The position numbers were made by a program, and so were the translations under genes. Under the pieces are notes generated by a model. It saw only the letters and a list, made by a program, of their open reading frames with translations. It did not search any database and was not told where the DNA came from. From CALMFG01 sp963666035 (GTDB lineage Bacteria; Bacillota; Clostridia; Christensenellales; CALMFG01): 64,000 nucleotides of DNA. The stretch spans positions 62,001 to 126,000 of the forward strand of contig CAXXJI010000007.1 of assembly GCA_963666035.2 (NCBI GenBank), given 5' to 3'. Shown in pieces: positions 34,952 through 43,663 of the stretch (position 1 is the stretch's first letter; each line of letters begins with the position of its first letter).

Positions 34952-35887
34952 CTATCGATTTATCGTGTTCAAGTTTATTTTTGCCTGCTTGCTGTCCAGT
35001 ACTTTATTGACGATAAACATCTGTCCCAGCGCATATACATTGGAAACCACCCAGTAAAGCGCAAAAGCCGCATTGGATATCCAGCAGATATAAACCGAGA
35101 ATATCGGCATAAACCACATCATCATCGCGCCGCCCTGCTGTTCGGCCATCGCCGGATTGTTTTTCTGCTGTATCCATTGCTGAAAGAAAAGACCCGCACC
35201 TGAAAGCAAGGGCAGAATAAACCATCCGTTGTTATGTCCTGCTTTTCCGTTTGCCGCAATAATTCCATTAACCAGCGAATCATACGCAGCCGTGATATTA
35301 AGCCCTGAGGATGTAAATTCTAACAGCCCTTTTGACTGCATAATCGCAAGCGTTTGGGGGTTTACATAATCAGCATTCTGTGTTAAAAATCGTAACAGGT
35401 ACTTACCCGTAGGCAAAATGGGCGCAAGGCCGGTATCCGGCTGCCACAAGTTATTTACCCAAAAGAACCCGGGAATATCGATACTGGATACCCCTTTTGC
35501 CAATCCCTGCATAATGATAGTCAACGTCTGTTCGGTCGCCAGCATACGAAGCGAACCAAAGAAAGCAAAGAAAATCGGCATTGTGATTAGGAGCGGTAAA
35601 CAGCCTGCCATCGGCTTGATGTGGTTCTCGCTATAAAGTTGTTGCTGCCTTTTCTGCATCATCTGCGGATCATTAGCATACCGCTTTTTCAGCTCATTCA
35701 GTTGAGGCTGAATTTTTGCCATATCCCGCGAGCTTTTTTTCTGTTTGATGTCCGCCGGCAGCATCGCCAGACGAATGACAATAGTCAAAATGATGATGGC
35801 AATCGCATAATCGCCAAAGAAATCACCCAGCCAATTAAAAACCAATAAAAAGAATTTTGAAATGAAATTGTTTTGAAGAAAACCCAA
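34952..35887 (-). CDS. yidC: Membrane protein insertase YidC (SpoIIIJ/OxaA family)
   Basis: YidC inserts and folds membrane proteins with or without the Sec translocon. The 311-residue product has five membrane segments; the conserved arginine of the hydrophilic groove is R39 in LTIVIRLAMLP, followed by the cytoplasmic coiled hairpin (KQKKSSRDMAKIQPQLNELK). Unlike B. subtilis SpoIIIJ it has no lipoprotein signal. The loop before the third segment (about 155-185) is larger than usual. It lies between yidD and jag. Confidence 0.95.
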   Translation of the reverse strand: MGFLQNNFISKFFLLVFNWLGDFFGDYAIAIIILTIVIRLAMLPADIKQKKSSRDMAKIQPQLNELKKRYANDPQMMQKRQQQLYSENHIKPMAGCLPLLITMPIFFAFFGSLRMLATEQTLTIIMQGLAKGVSSIDIPGFFWVNNLWQPDTGLAPILPTGKYLLRFLTQNADYVNPQTLAIMQSKGLLEFTSSGLNITAAYDSLVNGIIAANGKAGHNNGWFILPLLSGAGLFFQQWIQQKNNPAMAEQQGGAMMMWFMPIFSVYICWISNAAFALYWVVSNVYALGQMFIVNKVLDSKQAKINLNTINR

Positions 35888-35907
35888 AGTCTATTCCTCC
35901 TAGAATA

Positions 35908-36147
35908 TTAATAGCGTTTTTCACGCTGATTATCTTTCGGGGGCACCGGATCATATCCGCCTTTGTTAAAAGGGTTGCAGCGCAGCACACGATACGCACC
36001 CATCCAAAAGCCCTTCCATGCACCATGCGTTAATATCGCCTGTTTGGCATACTCAGAACAAGTCGGTGTAAACCTGCATGACGACCGTAAATATGGAGAT
36101 ATGGCTTTTTTATAAAAATCGATTATAAAAATCAAGAATCTTTTCAT
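35908..36147 (-). CDS. yidD: Membrane protein insertion efficiency factor YidD
   Basis: This small amphipathic protein of 79 residues helps YidC-dependent insertion. It has the family core SPYLRSSCRFTPTCSEYA with three cysteines, and ends RCNPFNKGGYDPVP. It sits between rnpA and yidC with short gaps, the standard order. Confidence 0.96.
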   Translation of the reverse strand: MKRFLIFIIDFYKKAISPYLRSSCRFTPTCSEYAKQAILTHGAWKGFWMGAYRVLRCNPFNKGGYDPVPPKDNQREKRY

Positions 36148-36157
36148 CCTGATTTCT

Positions 36158-36502
36158 TCAACTCGCTTCTTTAAACAGCTTTGCTTTTAAAAGGATTCGT
36201 TGCACATTCTGTTTGATCGCTGCGTAATCCTTCTCCTCAATTCCCGGGCGAGCAATGATGATGACGAGCACATTGGGTTTAATCTCGCTTAAAACTTGCG
36301 AAAATGCTTCTTTTAACCGCCGCTTGACAAGATTTCTCACCACTGCTTTGCCGATTTTCTTGGAAACCGAAAACCCCACCTGCAATCCCGGCGTTTTTTT
36401 CATCACATAACAGATCGAAAGATTGTCATAGACAAAAGACTTTCCCCGCCGATAGACGTAACGGAATGATTTGTTTTTTTTCAAAGAATAACTTCTGTTC
36501 AA
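36158..36502 (-). CDS. rnpA: Ribonuclease P protein component
   Basis: RnpA is the protein subunit of RNase P, which cuts the 5' leader from tRNA precursors. From the TTG at 36502 it has 114 residues and starts LNRSYSLKKNKSFRYVY, as in other RnpA proteins; AGGA lies four or five bases before this TTG. The RNR signature region KKIGKAVVRNLVKRRLKEAF is intact. An in-frame TTG at 36547 would add 15 residues that are not typical and has no clear ribosome site. Confidence 0.93.
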   Translation of the reverse strand: MNRSYSLKKNKSFRYVYRRGKSFVYDNLSICYVMKKTPGLQVGFSVSKKIGKAVVRNLVKRRLKEAFSQVLSEIKPNVLVIIIARPGIEEKDYAAIKQNVQRILLKAKLFKEAS

Positions 36503-36612
36503 GGCATCCTGGCTTTCAACCCATAGTTTTATATTTTGTTTTTCCAAAATATAAACAATAAGGCCTGCTTAGTAACAAGCGGCCTTTAAAACGATGATGT
36601 ACCTGACTAGTT

Positions 36613-36747
36613 TTATGCCGACAGGACTTTTCTGCCCCTTGCACGCCTTCTTTGTAATACGTTTCTTCCTGATTTTGTTTTCATTCTTTTTCTAAACCCA
36701 TGAACTTTAGAACGTTGTCTGTTCTTGGGCTGGTATGTCATTTTCAT
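36613..36747 (-). CDS. rpmH: 50S ribosomal protein L34
   Basis: L34 is a 44-residue basic ribosomal protein. The sequence begins MKMTYQPKNRQRSKVHGF and continues with the family RMKTKSGRNVLQRRRARGRK. AAGGGG lies eight bases before the first ATG (36745-36747); a second ATG two codons later is also possible and would give the canonical MTYQP start. It opens the operon rpmH-rnpA-yidD-yidC-jag and marks the left edge of the origin. Confidence 0.97.
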   Translation of the reverse strand: MKMTYQPKNRQRSKVHGFRKRMKTKSGRNVLQRRRARGRKVLSA

Positions 36748-36817
36748 GTGTAAAACCCCTTGCTTGATATTTTAAAACGAAACCTGTTCGCCTTTTATTC
36801 GCCAAAAAGACTTCTAT

Positions 36818-36846
36818 ATTATAGATTAATCCCATATCCGTGTCAA
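36818..36846 (-). promoter_or_regulatory. Consensus promoter of rpmH
   Basis: On the minus strand TTGACA (36841-36846) and TATAAT (36818-36823) are 17 bp apart, a perfect sigma-A promoter about 70 bp before rpmH. Confidence 0.9.
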
Positions 36847-36878
36847 CAAATAAAACAATCGTTTACAACCTCTTAAAT

Positions 36879-37206
36879 GTATACACAGATTCACCCCTAA
36901 GACAAATCCGCTGTCGCAATATGTTTACAAACTACATCTTGTGGTTTTAAGTTTTTTTAATAAAATTCTTATCATAATCACTTTCTTTTTTTGCTTTTTC
37001 CTATTTTTTTATCAAAAACTGTGGTAGAATTGATGCAGGTAAAGATGGGTTAGTTTACATAATTTTTAATCACAGTCTGTGGATAAAGTTGTGGATATTC
37101 TGCCGTTTTTATATTTTTTTTATTAAAAACCGTGTTTTTCAATAAAAATCCCTGCATTTCTGTGGATAACCCATAGTTTTTGTAGGTCAACTGGAAGTTA
37201 TCCACA
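36879..37206. other. oriC: oriC part 1: DnaA-box cluster upstream of dnaA
   Basis: The 479-bp gap between rpmH and dnaA carries three perfect DnaA boxes, TGTGGATAA at 37078-37086 and 37161-37169 and TTATCCACA at 37198-37206, with near matches TGTGGATAT (37090-37098) and GTATACACA (36879-36887). AT-rich tracts lie between. The last box is just before the dnaA Shine-Dalgarno, so the cluster probably also autoregulates dnaA. No convincing dnaA promoter could be placed. Confidence 0.88.
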
Positions 37207-37226
37207 ACATATAGGAGGTAGCAAAA

Positions 37227-38591
37227 ATGGCAGGCTTTTCGCAGCTTTGGGAGAACACCATGCTGGTGCTCAAAAACAATGTACAGAGCATCAGCTTTGA
37301 CACATGGATCAGGGAATTGAAGCCTTTAAACCAGGAGAATGACATCTTCTATTTTGAGGTGGCCAGCGATCTGCATAAAAAAATGATTGTGGATCGGTAT
37401 ATGTCCACCATCAAAGACTGTTTGATGCAGACCATTATGCAGTCCAATTTCCCGGCAGATCCGGAAACTTTTGATGTGGAGCTTTTAACCACCAAGGAAA
37501 AATCGCTTCTGAATACCAGTCCGTTAAAAGCTGACACCACACCGGCTAAACCCATCAAACTCAATCCATCCTATTCTTTTGAGAATTTTGTAGTGGGCAG
37601 TTCCAACAAATTTGCTCATGCCGCCAGTGTCGCGGTGGCTGAACGTCCCGGCTTGACTTATAATCCACTTTTCATCTACGGCGGCGTGGGCCTCGGTAAA
37701 ACCCATCTGATGCAGGCGATTGCCAACTACGTTAAGCAGCAGTACGAACAAGCCAACATTATGTATGTGACCAGTGAATCCTTTATGAATGAGCTGATTT
37801 CTTCCATCCAGACCAACCGCAATGTAGAGTTTCGTGACAAATACCGAAATGTAGATGTACTTTTAATCGATGATATCCAATTTATCGCCGGACGTGAAAG
37901 TACTCAGGAAGAATTCTTCCATACCTTCAATGCACTTTATGAAACCAATAAACAGATTATCATTTCATCGGATAAGCCGCCGCAGGAGATTCCCTCTCTT
38001 GAAGATCGGCTGTCCTCACGCTTTCAGTGGGGTCTTTTGGCCGACATCCAACCGCCAGATTACGAGACCCGGATGGCGATTTTAAAAAATAAATATGACA
38101 ACCTGAAAGCCAAAGAGAATTTTGACTTTAATATACCCGAGGAAATTTTAAGCTTTATCGCGGAAAAATCGCTCACCAATATTCGCCAGCTGGAAGGCGC
38201 CCTGCAAAAAGTTTTTGCTTTTTCTAGAATCAACAACGCACCGGTGGACTTAGCAATGAGCGAAAAAATATTAAAAGATTTCTTTAAATCGGATGTCAAA
38301 ATGATTTATCCCAAAGATGTCATTGATATCGTCTGTGACTATTATAATATCACCGAAGAGGACATCAAGGGGAGAAACCGGGCGCGTGAAATTTCTTATC
38401 CGCGACAAATTGCCATGTATATTATGCGCGAGGTCACTGATTATTCATTGCCAAAAATCGGATCACTCTTTGGCGGGCGTGATCACACCACGGTGATGCA
38501 TGCCTGCGACAAAGTCAACACAGATATGCAAGAAAATACGGAATTTAAGATTACGGTGAATGATCTGATTAATAAAGTAAAAAATAATTGA
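37227..38591 (+). CDS. dnaA: Chromosomal replication initiator DnaA
   Basis: DnaA binds the origin boxes, forms an ATP-dependent filament and opens the DNA. The 454-residue product has domain I (1-80), a variable linker (about 85-115), the AAA+ domain with Walker A GGVGLGKTH (152-160) and Walker B LLIDDIQFI, and the domain IV helix-turn-helix with GGRDHTTVMHACDKV near the C-terminus. TAGGAGGT precedes the ATG. Confidence 0.99.
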   Translation: MAGFSQLWENTMLVLKNNVQSISFDTWIRELKPLNQENDIFYFEVASDLHKKMIVDRYMSTIKDCLMQTIMQSNFPADPETFDVELLTTKEKSLLNTSPLKADTTPAKPIKLNPSYSFENFVVGSSNKFAHAASVAVAERPGLTYNPLFIYGGVGLGKTHLMQAIANYVKQQYEQANIMYVTSESFMNELISSIQTNRNVEFRDKYRNVDVLLIDDIQFIAGRESTQEEFFHTFNALYETNKQIIISSDKPPQEIPSLEDRLSSRFQWGLLADIQPPDYETRMAILKNKYDNLKAKENFDFNIPEEILSFIAEKSLTNIRQLEGALQKVFAFSRINNAPVDLAMSEKILKDFFKSDVKMIYPKDVIDIVCDYYNITEEDIKGRNRAREISYPRQIAMYIMREVTDYSLPKIGSLFGGRDHTTVMHACDKVNTDMQENTEFKITVNDLINKVKNN

Positions 38592-38916
38592 TGTTTTTAG
38601 TTTAAGGTTTGTCGGACGCATCTGTGTAAAGGATGCTGATAACTTGTGTGTAACCCTTGGTTTTCTGTGAAGCAATCTGTTGAAGACCTGTGAAAATAAA
38701 AATGAAAACGGTTTTATTCATATCGGTTATACACACCTTGTAAAGATGATATCAACAAAAATATTTATGTTTTTCAAGATATCATGCACAAGGCGAAGGT
38801 TCAAAAAACCGCAGAATATCGCTGGTTTTTCGACTTATCCACATTGTCCACACCCCCTACTACGACTACGACTACTTAAAATATATTAACTTATAAAATA
38901 AAAAGGAGAATCGTCC
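38592..38916. other. oriC: oriC part 2: basal unwinding region between dnaA and dnaN
   Basis: This 325-bp gap contains DnaA boxes TTATACACA (38727-38735), TTATCCACA (38835-38843) and the directly adjoining TTGTCCACA (38844-38852). Five C residues follow (38853-38857), then six trinucleotides TAC-TAC-GAC-TAC-GAC-TAC (38858-38875), then an AT-rich stretch (38876-38905). Box, GC stretch, DnaA-trios and AT tract are the order known for the B. subtilis unwinding element, where DnaA loads on one strand. Together with part 1 this makes a bipartite origin. Confidence 0.9.
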
Positions 38917-40026
38917 ATGTCCATACATTTTAAATGCGATCGTGACACATTATTAAAAGGTTTATCTATCACTGAAAAAGCAGTAGAGCTTCGCAATATT
39001 AAACCAATTTTAGAAGGTGTTTATATTCAAGCTATCAATAACTCTATTACACTGAGAGCAACAAATTTATCTTTGAGTATTGAAACCACTACAGTTGATG
39101 GTGAAGTTATTATGGCGGGAGATATTGTGGTTTCCGCGCGAATTTTTTACGAAGTACTCTCAAAGTATGGTGCGGGTATCATTGATTTTTATATGGAGGA
39201 AGATAATCGTCTAAAGATATCTAATCATCATTCCAAGACAAATCTTTCTGTGATGGATGCGGCTGAATTTCCTGGTTTTCCAGTATTACCTGAAAAAAGT
39301 GCGATTGTATTAAAACAGATGACGTTTAAGCATATGCTTTCGACCACCATTTTTTCTGCGGCGATTTCGGATGCAAGGCCAATTTTGAAAGGTGTTTTAT
39401 TAGAAGTTATTCAAAATACATTAAATGTTGTGGCGTTAGATGGATATCGTCTGGCATTTCGAAAGATTGCGCTTAGTGAAGCTGTTGAAGATACAAGGGC
39501 AATCATTCCTTCTTCTGCACTACGCGAAGTGATAAAAATACTGGATGATACCGATGATGAGCTATCTATTTATTTGGCAGATAATATTGCTTGCATCAAA
39601 ACCGAACGAACTCAGATTTTTATGCGGCTTTTGGAAGGCGATTTTATCAAATATAAAAACATTTTACCGAATGAATATAAATCCAAGATTAAGCTGAACA
39701 AAAATGATATTGCAAATAGTGTAGAGCGTGCTTCCATTCTTGCTCGTAATGAAAAAGATAAGTTGGTTAAATTCAGTATTGTGGATGATTTATTGAGTAT
39801 CACTTCCGCTTCAGAAATGGGAGAAGCGTTTGAGCAGGTGGATATTTTTCTGGAAGGGAAGCATATTGATATTGCTTTTAATGCCAAATATTTATCCGAT
39901 GTGTTTAAAGTAATTGATGATGAAGATATTATTTTAGAATTCAATACCAATGTCAGCCCCTGTGTGATTAGATCGGGAGAAAATGATGATTATCTTTATC
40001 TGGTACTGCCGGTTCAAATGCGGTAA
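38917..40026 (+). CDS. dnaN: DNA polymerase III sliding clamp (beta subunit)
   Basis: The beta clamp is a ring-shaped dimer that tethers polymerase and repair proteins to DNA. The 369-residue product shows the three-domain clamp pattern, with the opening MSIHFKCDRDTLLKGLSITEKAV and the closing YLYLVLPVQMR, where the terminal V-P-(V/M)-R motif is diagnostic. AAAGGAG precedes the ATG. The gene looks richer in A and T than gyrA or the genes further out. Confidence 0.97.
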   Translation: MSIHFKCDRDTLLKGLSITEKAVELRNIKPILEGVYIQAINNSITLRATNLSLSIETTTVDGEVIMAGDIVVSARIFYEVLSKYGAGIIDFYMEEDNRLKISNHHSKTNLSVMDAAEFPGFPVLPEKSAIVLKQMTFKHMLSTTIFSAAISDARPILKGVLLEVIQNTLNVVALDGYRLAFRKIALSEAVEDTRAIIPSSALREVIKILDDTDDELSIYLADNIACIKTERTQIFMRLLEGDFIKYKNILPNEYKSKIKLNKNDIANSVERASILARNEKDKLVKFSIVDDLLSITSASEMGEAFEQVDIFLEGKHIDIAFNAKYLSDVFKVIDDEDIILEFNTNVSPCVIRSGENDDYLYLVLPVQMR

Positions 40027-40039
40027 AACAAGAGGGCAG

Positions 40040-40073
40040 AGCGGTTTACGTTTAAAACGTGAATCGCTTTTTT
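40040..40073 (+). terminator. Terminator between dnaN and recF
   Basis: A 13-bp stem with two wobble pairs (40040-40052 with 40056-40068) and a three-base loop is followed by six T residues. It suggests recF is not simply co-transcribed with dnaN. Confidence 0.85.
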
Positions 40074-40113
40074 ATTTTGTATGATATAATAACAAAAAAC
40101 GGAGATAGTACGC

Positions 40114-41193
40114 GTGTTTATTAAAACACTTTCATTAAAAGATTTTCGAAATTACGAAAAAATCACGATTTCACCTCAACCAGGGCTGAATATTTTGTAT
40201 GGTAAAAACGCGCAAGGCAAAACAAATTTGGTGGAAGCGATCTATTATTTAAGTACCGGTAAATCTTTCAGGACCAATCGTGATATTCAGATGATCTCTT
40301 TTGAAAAAGAAACTGCGCAGATCAGCGCTAGTTATACAACTATCGCAGGTGAAAACAAAATTGATGCGGTTTTAAAAAAGGACGGAACCAAAAGCTTTAA
40401 TATCAATGCGATGCCGATTAAAAAACTCGGGCACCTTTTTGGACATTTTTCCTGTATCGCTTTTACGCCTGAGGATATTAAGGCCGTTAAAGAAACACCG
40501 GCATTACGGCGGCGATTGATTGATTTGGAAATTGCAAAAATTAAACCCGCTTATTTTTTTGACTTAAAAGAATATTTTCAGATTCTTTCTGAGAAAAATG
40601 CCCTTTTGAAAAAAAAAATCGGAGATAATGAAAAACGTCTGATCCATGTCTATAATGAACAGCTGGCCGGCTGTGCAAAAACTATTATTCGTTTAAGACG
40701 GACTTTTTTAGAAGAGATGGCGGAGACTTTTGACCAAACATATCAAATGATTTCGGATGAACAAAGAACTGCCAGTATCATCTACCGTGCTTCAGTTGAA
40801 TCCCAAAACATAGAGCAGGCTTTTTTGAATAAGCTAAATGGGTTAATGACACGAGAAATTGAATATCGGCAGAGTTTGTTTGGCCCGCACAAAGAGGATT
40901 TTGTCTTTATGCTTGGCGATAAAGACTTAAAGCTTTATGGTTCTCAAGGACAGCAGCGTTCTGTGATGCTGGCATATAAGCTGGCAGTGCTGCGAAAAGT
41001 AAAGGAGAGAACCGGGGAATCACCGGTTTTAATTTTAGATGATGTATTCAGTGAACTTGATTTTTCGAGACAAAATCGTCTGACAGATTTGTTAGTTTCA
41101 TCACAGGTGTTTATCACGACATCGGTGCCAATCAATGTAAAGCAAACATATCAGGCGTTTGTGGTGGAAAATGGGCAGATAAAATCAGGGTAG
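40114..41193 (+). CDS. recF: DNA replication and repair protein RecF
   Basis: RecF is an SMC-like ATPase that helps load RecA at gaps and stalled forks. The 359-residue product has Walker A GKNAQGKT (30-37), the ABC signature YGSQGQQRSVMLAYKLA and Walker B PVLILDDVFSELD. It starts at GTG 40114 with GGAG nine bases before it. A terminator lies between it and dnaN; a TATAAT at 40085 could serve a local promoter. Confidence 0.96.
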   Translation: MFIKTLSLKDFRNYEKITISPQPGLNILYGKNAQGKTNLVEAIYYLSTGKSFRTNRDIQMISFEKETAQISASYTTIAGENKIDAVLKKDGTKSFNINAMPIKKLGHLFGHFSCIAFTPEDIKAVKETPALRRRLIDLEIAKIKPAYFFDLKEYFQILSEKNALLKKKIGDNEKRLIHVYNEQLAGCAKTIIRLRRTFLEEMAETFDQTYQMISDEQRTASIIYRASVESQNIEQAFLNKLNGLMTREIEYRQSLFGPHKEDFVFMLGDKDLKLYGSQGQQRSVMLAYKLAVLRKVKERTGESPVLILDDVFSELDFSRQNRLTDLLVSSQVFITTSVPINVKQTYQAFVVENGQIKSG

Positions 41194-41416
41194 AATGAGA
41201 AATAAACGTATCCGTCGAAATAAAGCCTGTTTTAAACAAATTTTTTTTTTTAGCCTTTTACCATTAATCCAGTAAAAAAACCGCTTAAAACGATAAAATT
41301 TAACGCTATTTTTAAACAAACAATGAAAACCACTTTTTTATTTACAGAAAAAAGCGTATAATGAATATATTAATGTAGAAAAGTAATTGCGATAGGGAAG
41401 TGCAGGTGTTTTTTTT

Positions 41417-41689
41417 ATGTTGCTCCATATAGGCAACGATGTGATGATTCCTATATCTGATATTGTTTTTATTTTAGATATTAATACCTGTAAAAAAAGC
41501 AAGACCAATTTATCATTTATTGATCGGGCATTTTCTGCTGAAAATCAAAAAAAAGAGATACAAGAAAACAGTAAGTCTTTGATCGTGATAATAAAAGACG
41601 AAAAAACACTTTTGTATTATTCACCAATCTCTTCTGTTACTTTAAAAAAGCGCGCTGATCATTTTTTAAATGACTATACTTTGGCTTAA
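41417..41689 (+). CDS. remB: Extracellular matrix regulator RemB (DUF370)
   Basis: This is a 90-residue protein of the DUF370 family, with the N-terminus MLLHIGNDVMIPISDIVFILD that defines RemB/YaaB. RemA and RemB affect matrix genes in B. subtilis, where remB (yaaB) also lies between recF and gyrB. The middle of the protein is lysine-rich. The 223-bp gap before it is AT-rich and holds a TATAAT without a good -35 box. Confidence 0.9.
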   Translation: MLLHIGNDVMIPISDIVFILDINTCKKSKTNLSFIDRAFSAENQKKEIQENSKSLIVIIKDEKTLLYYSPISSVTLKKRADHFLNDYTLA

Positions 41690-41743
41690 ACGAGTTTAAG
41701 CTTTTTATTTATAGCAATAAATAAAGAAAAGAGTGAAAGTTTT

Positions 41744-43645
41744 ATGAGTAAGACCTATGATGAATCACAAATTCAAGTTTTGGAGGGTCTGGAGCCGGTA
41801 CGAAAACGACCTGGCATGTATATTGGATCCACTGATTCGAGGGGACTGCACCATTTGGTATACGAAGTGGTGGACAACTCGATTGACGAAGCGATGGCCG
41901 GGGTGTGTGACCGTATCACAATCGCTATTCTTGAAGGTGATGGTATTCGTGTAACCGATAACGGACGTGGTATTCCCACGGGAATGCATCCGACGGCTGG
42001 GATATCGACATTGGAAGTGGTTCATACCAAACTGCACGCCGGCGGAAAATTTGGCGGAGACGGATATAAGGTTTCCGGTGGTTTGCATGGCGTGGGCGTT
42101 TCGGTGGTCAATGCGCTTTCCGAAAAGCTTATTGTGCATGTTCATCGGGACGGTAAAGTTTTTCGTCAGGAATATAAAAAAGGCATTCCAGTCTCTGAAA
42201 TTGAAGTGGTGGGGGAAAGTGATGGGACCGGTACGACAACCGAATTCTATCCTGACTCGAGTATTTTCGATGCGACAGTTTATAGTTTTGATACGTTAAA
42301 ATCGCGGTTGCGAGAACTTGCTTTTTTAAACAAAGGCATCTGCATTGTGCTTTCGGATGAGCGTGCCGGCAAAGAAAAGAATATGGAATTTAAATATGAC
42401 GGTGGTATTGTTGAATTTGTGGACTACCTCAATAAAAATAAAACGCCGATTTTTGATGAGGTCATATACTTTGAAGGCGAAAAAGATACATCCAGCGTTG
42501 AAATTGCGATGCAGTACAACGAAGGATATAACGAAACGCTGTTTTCATTTGCCAACAACATCTCAACGCATGAAGGCGGTTCTCATTTACTCGGGTTTAA
42601 ATCGGGATTAACCCGTATTATCAACGATTATGCCAGACGATTTAATTTTATAAAAGATAAAGATGATAATCTTTCGGGCGATGATATTCGGGAGGGCTTA
42701 ACTGCGGTTGTCAGTGTAAAGTTGATTGATCCCCAATTTGAAGGCCAAACGAAAACCAAGCTCGGTAACGCAGATATACGGCCTATGGTGGATTCGGCGG
42801 TCAGCAAAGGGCTTTCTGCTTATCTGGAAGAAAACCCTGCTATTGCGCGCGCGGTGATTGGAAAATGTTTAACCGCGCAGCGAGCCAGAGAAGCTGCAAA
42901 AAAGGCACGAGAGATGACGCGTAGAAAATCTGTTTTCGAATCCTCAGCTTTGCCGGGAAAGCTTTCGGATTGTTCGGAGAAAGATGCAGATAAGTGTGAA
43001 ATTTTTCTCGTGGAGGGCGATTCAGCTGGCGGCAGTGCCAAACAGGGACGGGATCGGCGTTTTCAGGCGATTTTACCGCTGAAGGGTAAAATATTAAACG
43101 TGGAAAAAACACGCCGAGATAAAGCATTGGCGAATGACGAAATCAAAGCGATGGCCACAGCATTTGGCGCAGGCATCGGTGAAGATTTTGATACTCAAAA
43201 ATTAAGATATAATCGAATTATCTGTATGACGGATGCGGATGTGGATGGCTCGCATATTCGAACTTTGATTTTAACCTTTTTCTATCGATATATGCCAGAA
43301 CTGATTGAAAACGGTCATGTCTATATCGCCCAGCCGCCGCTTTATAAAGTCAGCAAGGGCAAAAGGGAAGTCTATCTTTACAGTGATGAAGAATTGGAAA
43401 GCTTTATGAATGAAAATGGTAAGGACGGTGTCACGCTCCAACGCTATAAAGGGCTTGGTGAGATGAATGCTGAACAGCTTTGGGACACCACGATGGATCC
43501 TGAAAAGCGAACGTTACTCAAAGTATCGTTGGAAAATGCGATTGAAGCGGATGAGATATTTACGATACTGATGGGCGATAGTGTGGAACCGCGGCGCGAG
43601 TTTATTGAACAGAACGCTAAACTCGTCGCGAATCTGGATATATAG
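41744..43645 (+). CDS. gyrB: DNA gyrase subunit B
   Basis: GyrB is the ATPase subunit of gyrase, which adds negative supercoils. The 633-residue product has the GHKL ATPase domain (EVVDNSIDEA near 46 and VTDNGRGIPTG), the transducer domain, and the TOPRIM domain with FLVEGDSAGGSAKQGRDR, ending in the MGDSVEPRREFIE tail. It lacks the large insertion of enterobacterial GyrB, as expected for Bacillota. gyrA follows after 18 bases. Confidence 0.98.
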   Translation: MSKTYDESQIQVLEGLEPVRKRPGMYIGSTDSRGLHHLVYEVVDNSIDEAMAGVCDRITIAILEGDGIRVTDNGRGIPTGMHPTAGISTLEVVHTKLHAGGKFGGDGYKVSGGLHGVGVSVVNALSEKLIVHVHRDGKVFRQEYKKGIPVSEIEVVGESDGTGTTTEFYPDSSIFDATVYSFDTLKSRLRELAFLNKGICIVLSDERAGKEKNMEFKYDGGIVEFVDYLNKNKTPIFDEVIYFEGEKDTSSVEIAMQYNEGYNETLFSFANNISTHEGGSHLLGFKSGLTRIINDYARRFNFIKDKDDNLSGDDIREGLTAVVSVKLIDPQFEGQTKTKLGNADIRPMVDSAVSKGLSAYLEENPAIARAVIGKCLTAQRAREAAKKAREMTRRKSVFESSALPGKLSDCSEKDADKCEIFLVEGDSAGGSAKQGRDRRFQAILPLKGKILNVEKTRRDKALANDEIKAMATAFGAGIGEDFDTQKLRYNRIICMTDADVDGSHIRTLILTFFYRYMPELIENGHVYIAQPPLYKVSKGKREVYLYSDEELESFMNENGKDGVTLQRYKGLGEMNAEQLWDTTMDPEKRTLLKVSLENAIEADEIFTILMGDSVEPRREFIEQNAKLVANLDI

Positions 43646-43663
43646 GGGATATTGAGGGATTAG

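Noticed and set aside
38858..38875. Simple trinucleotide repeat or CRISPR-like array
   Set aside because: The repeat is explained as DnaA-trios by its position next to DnaA boxes and an AT tract.
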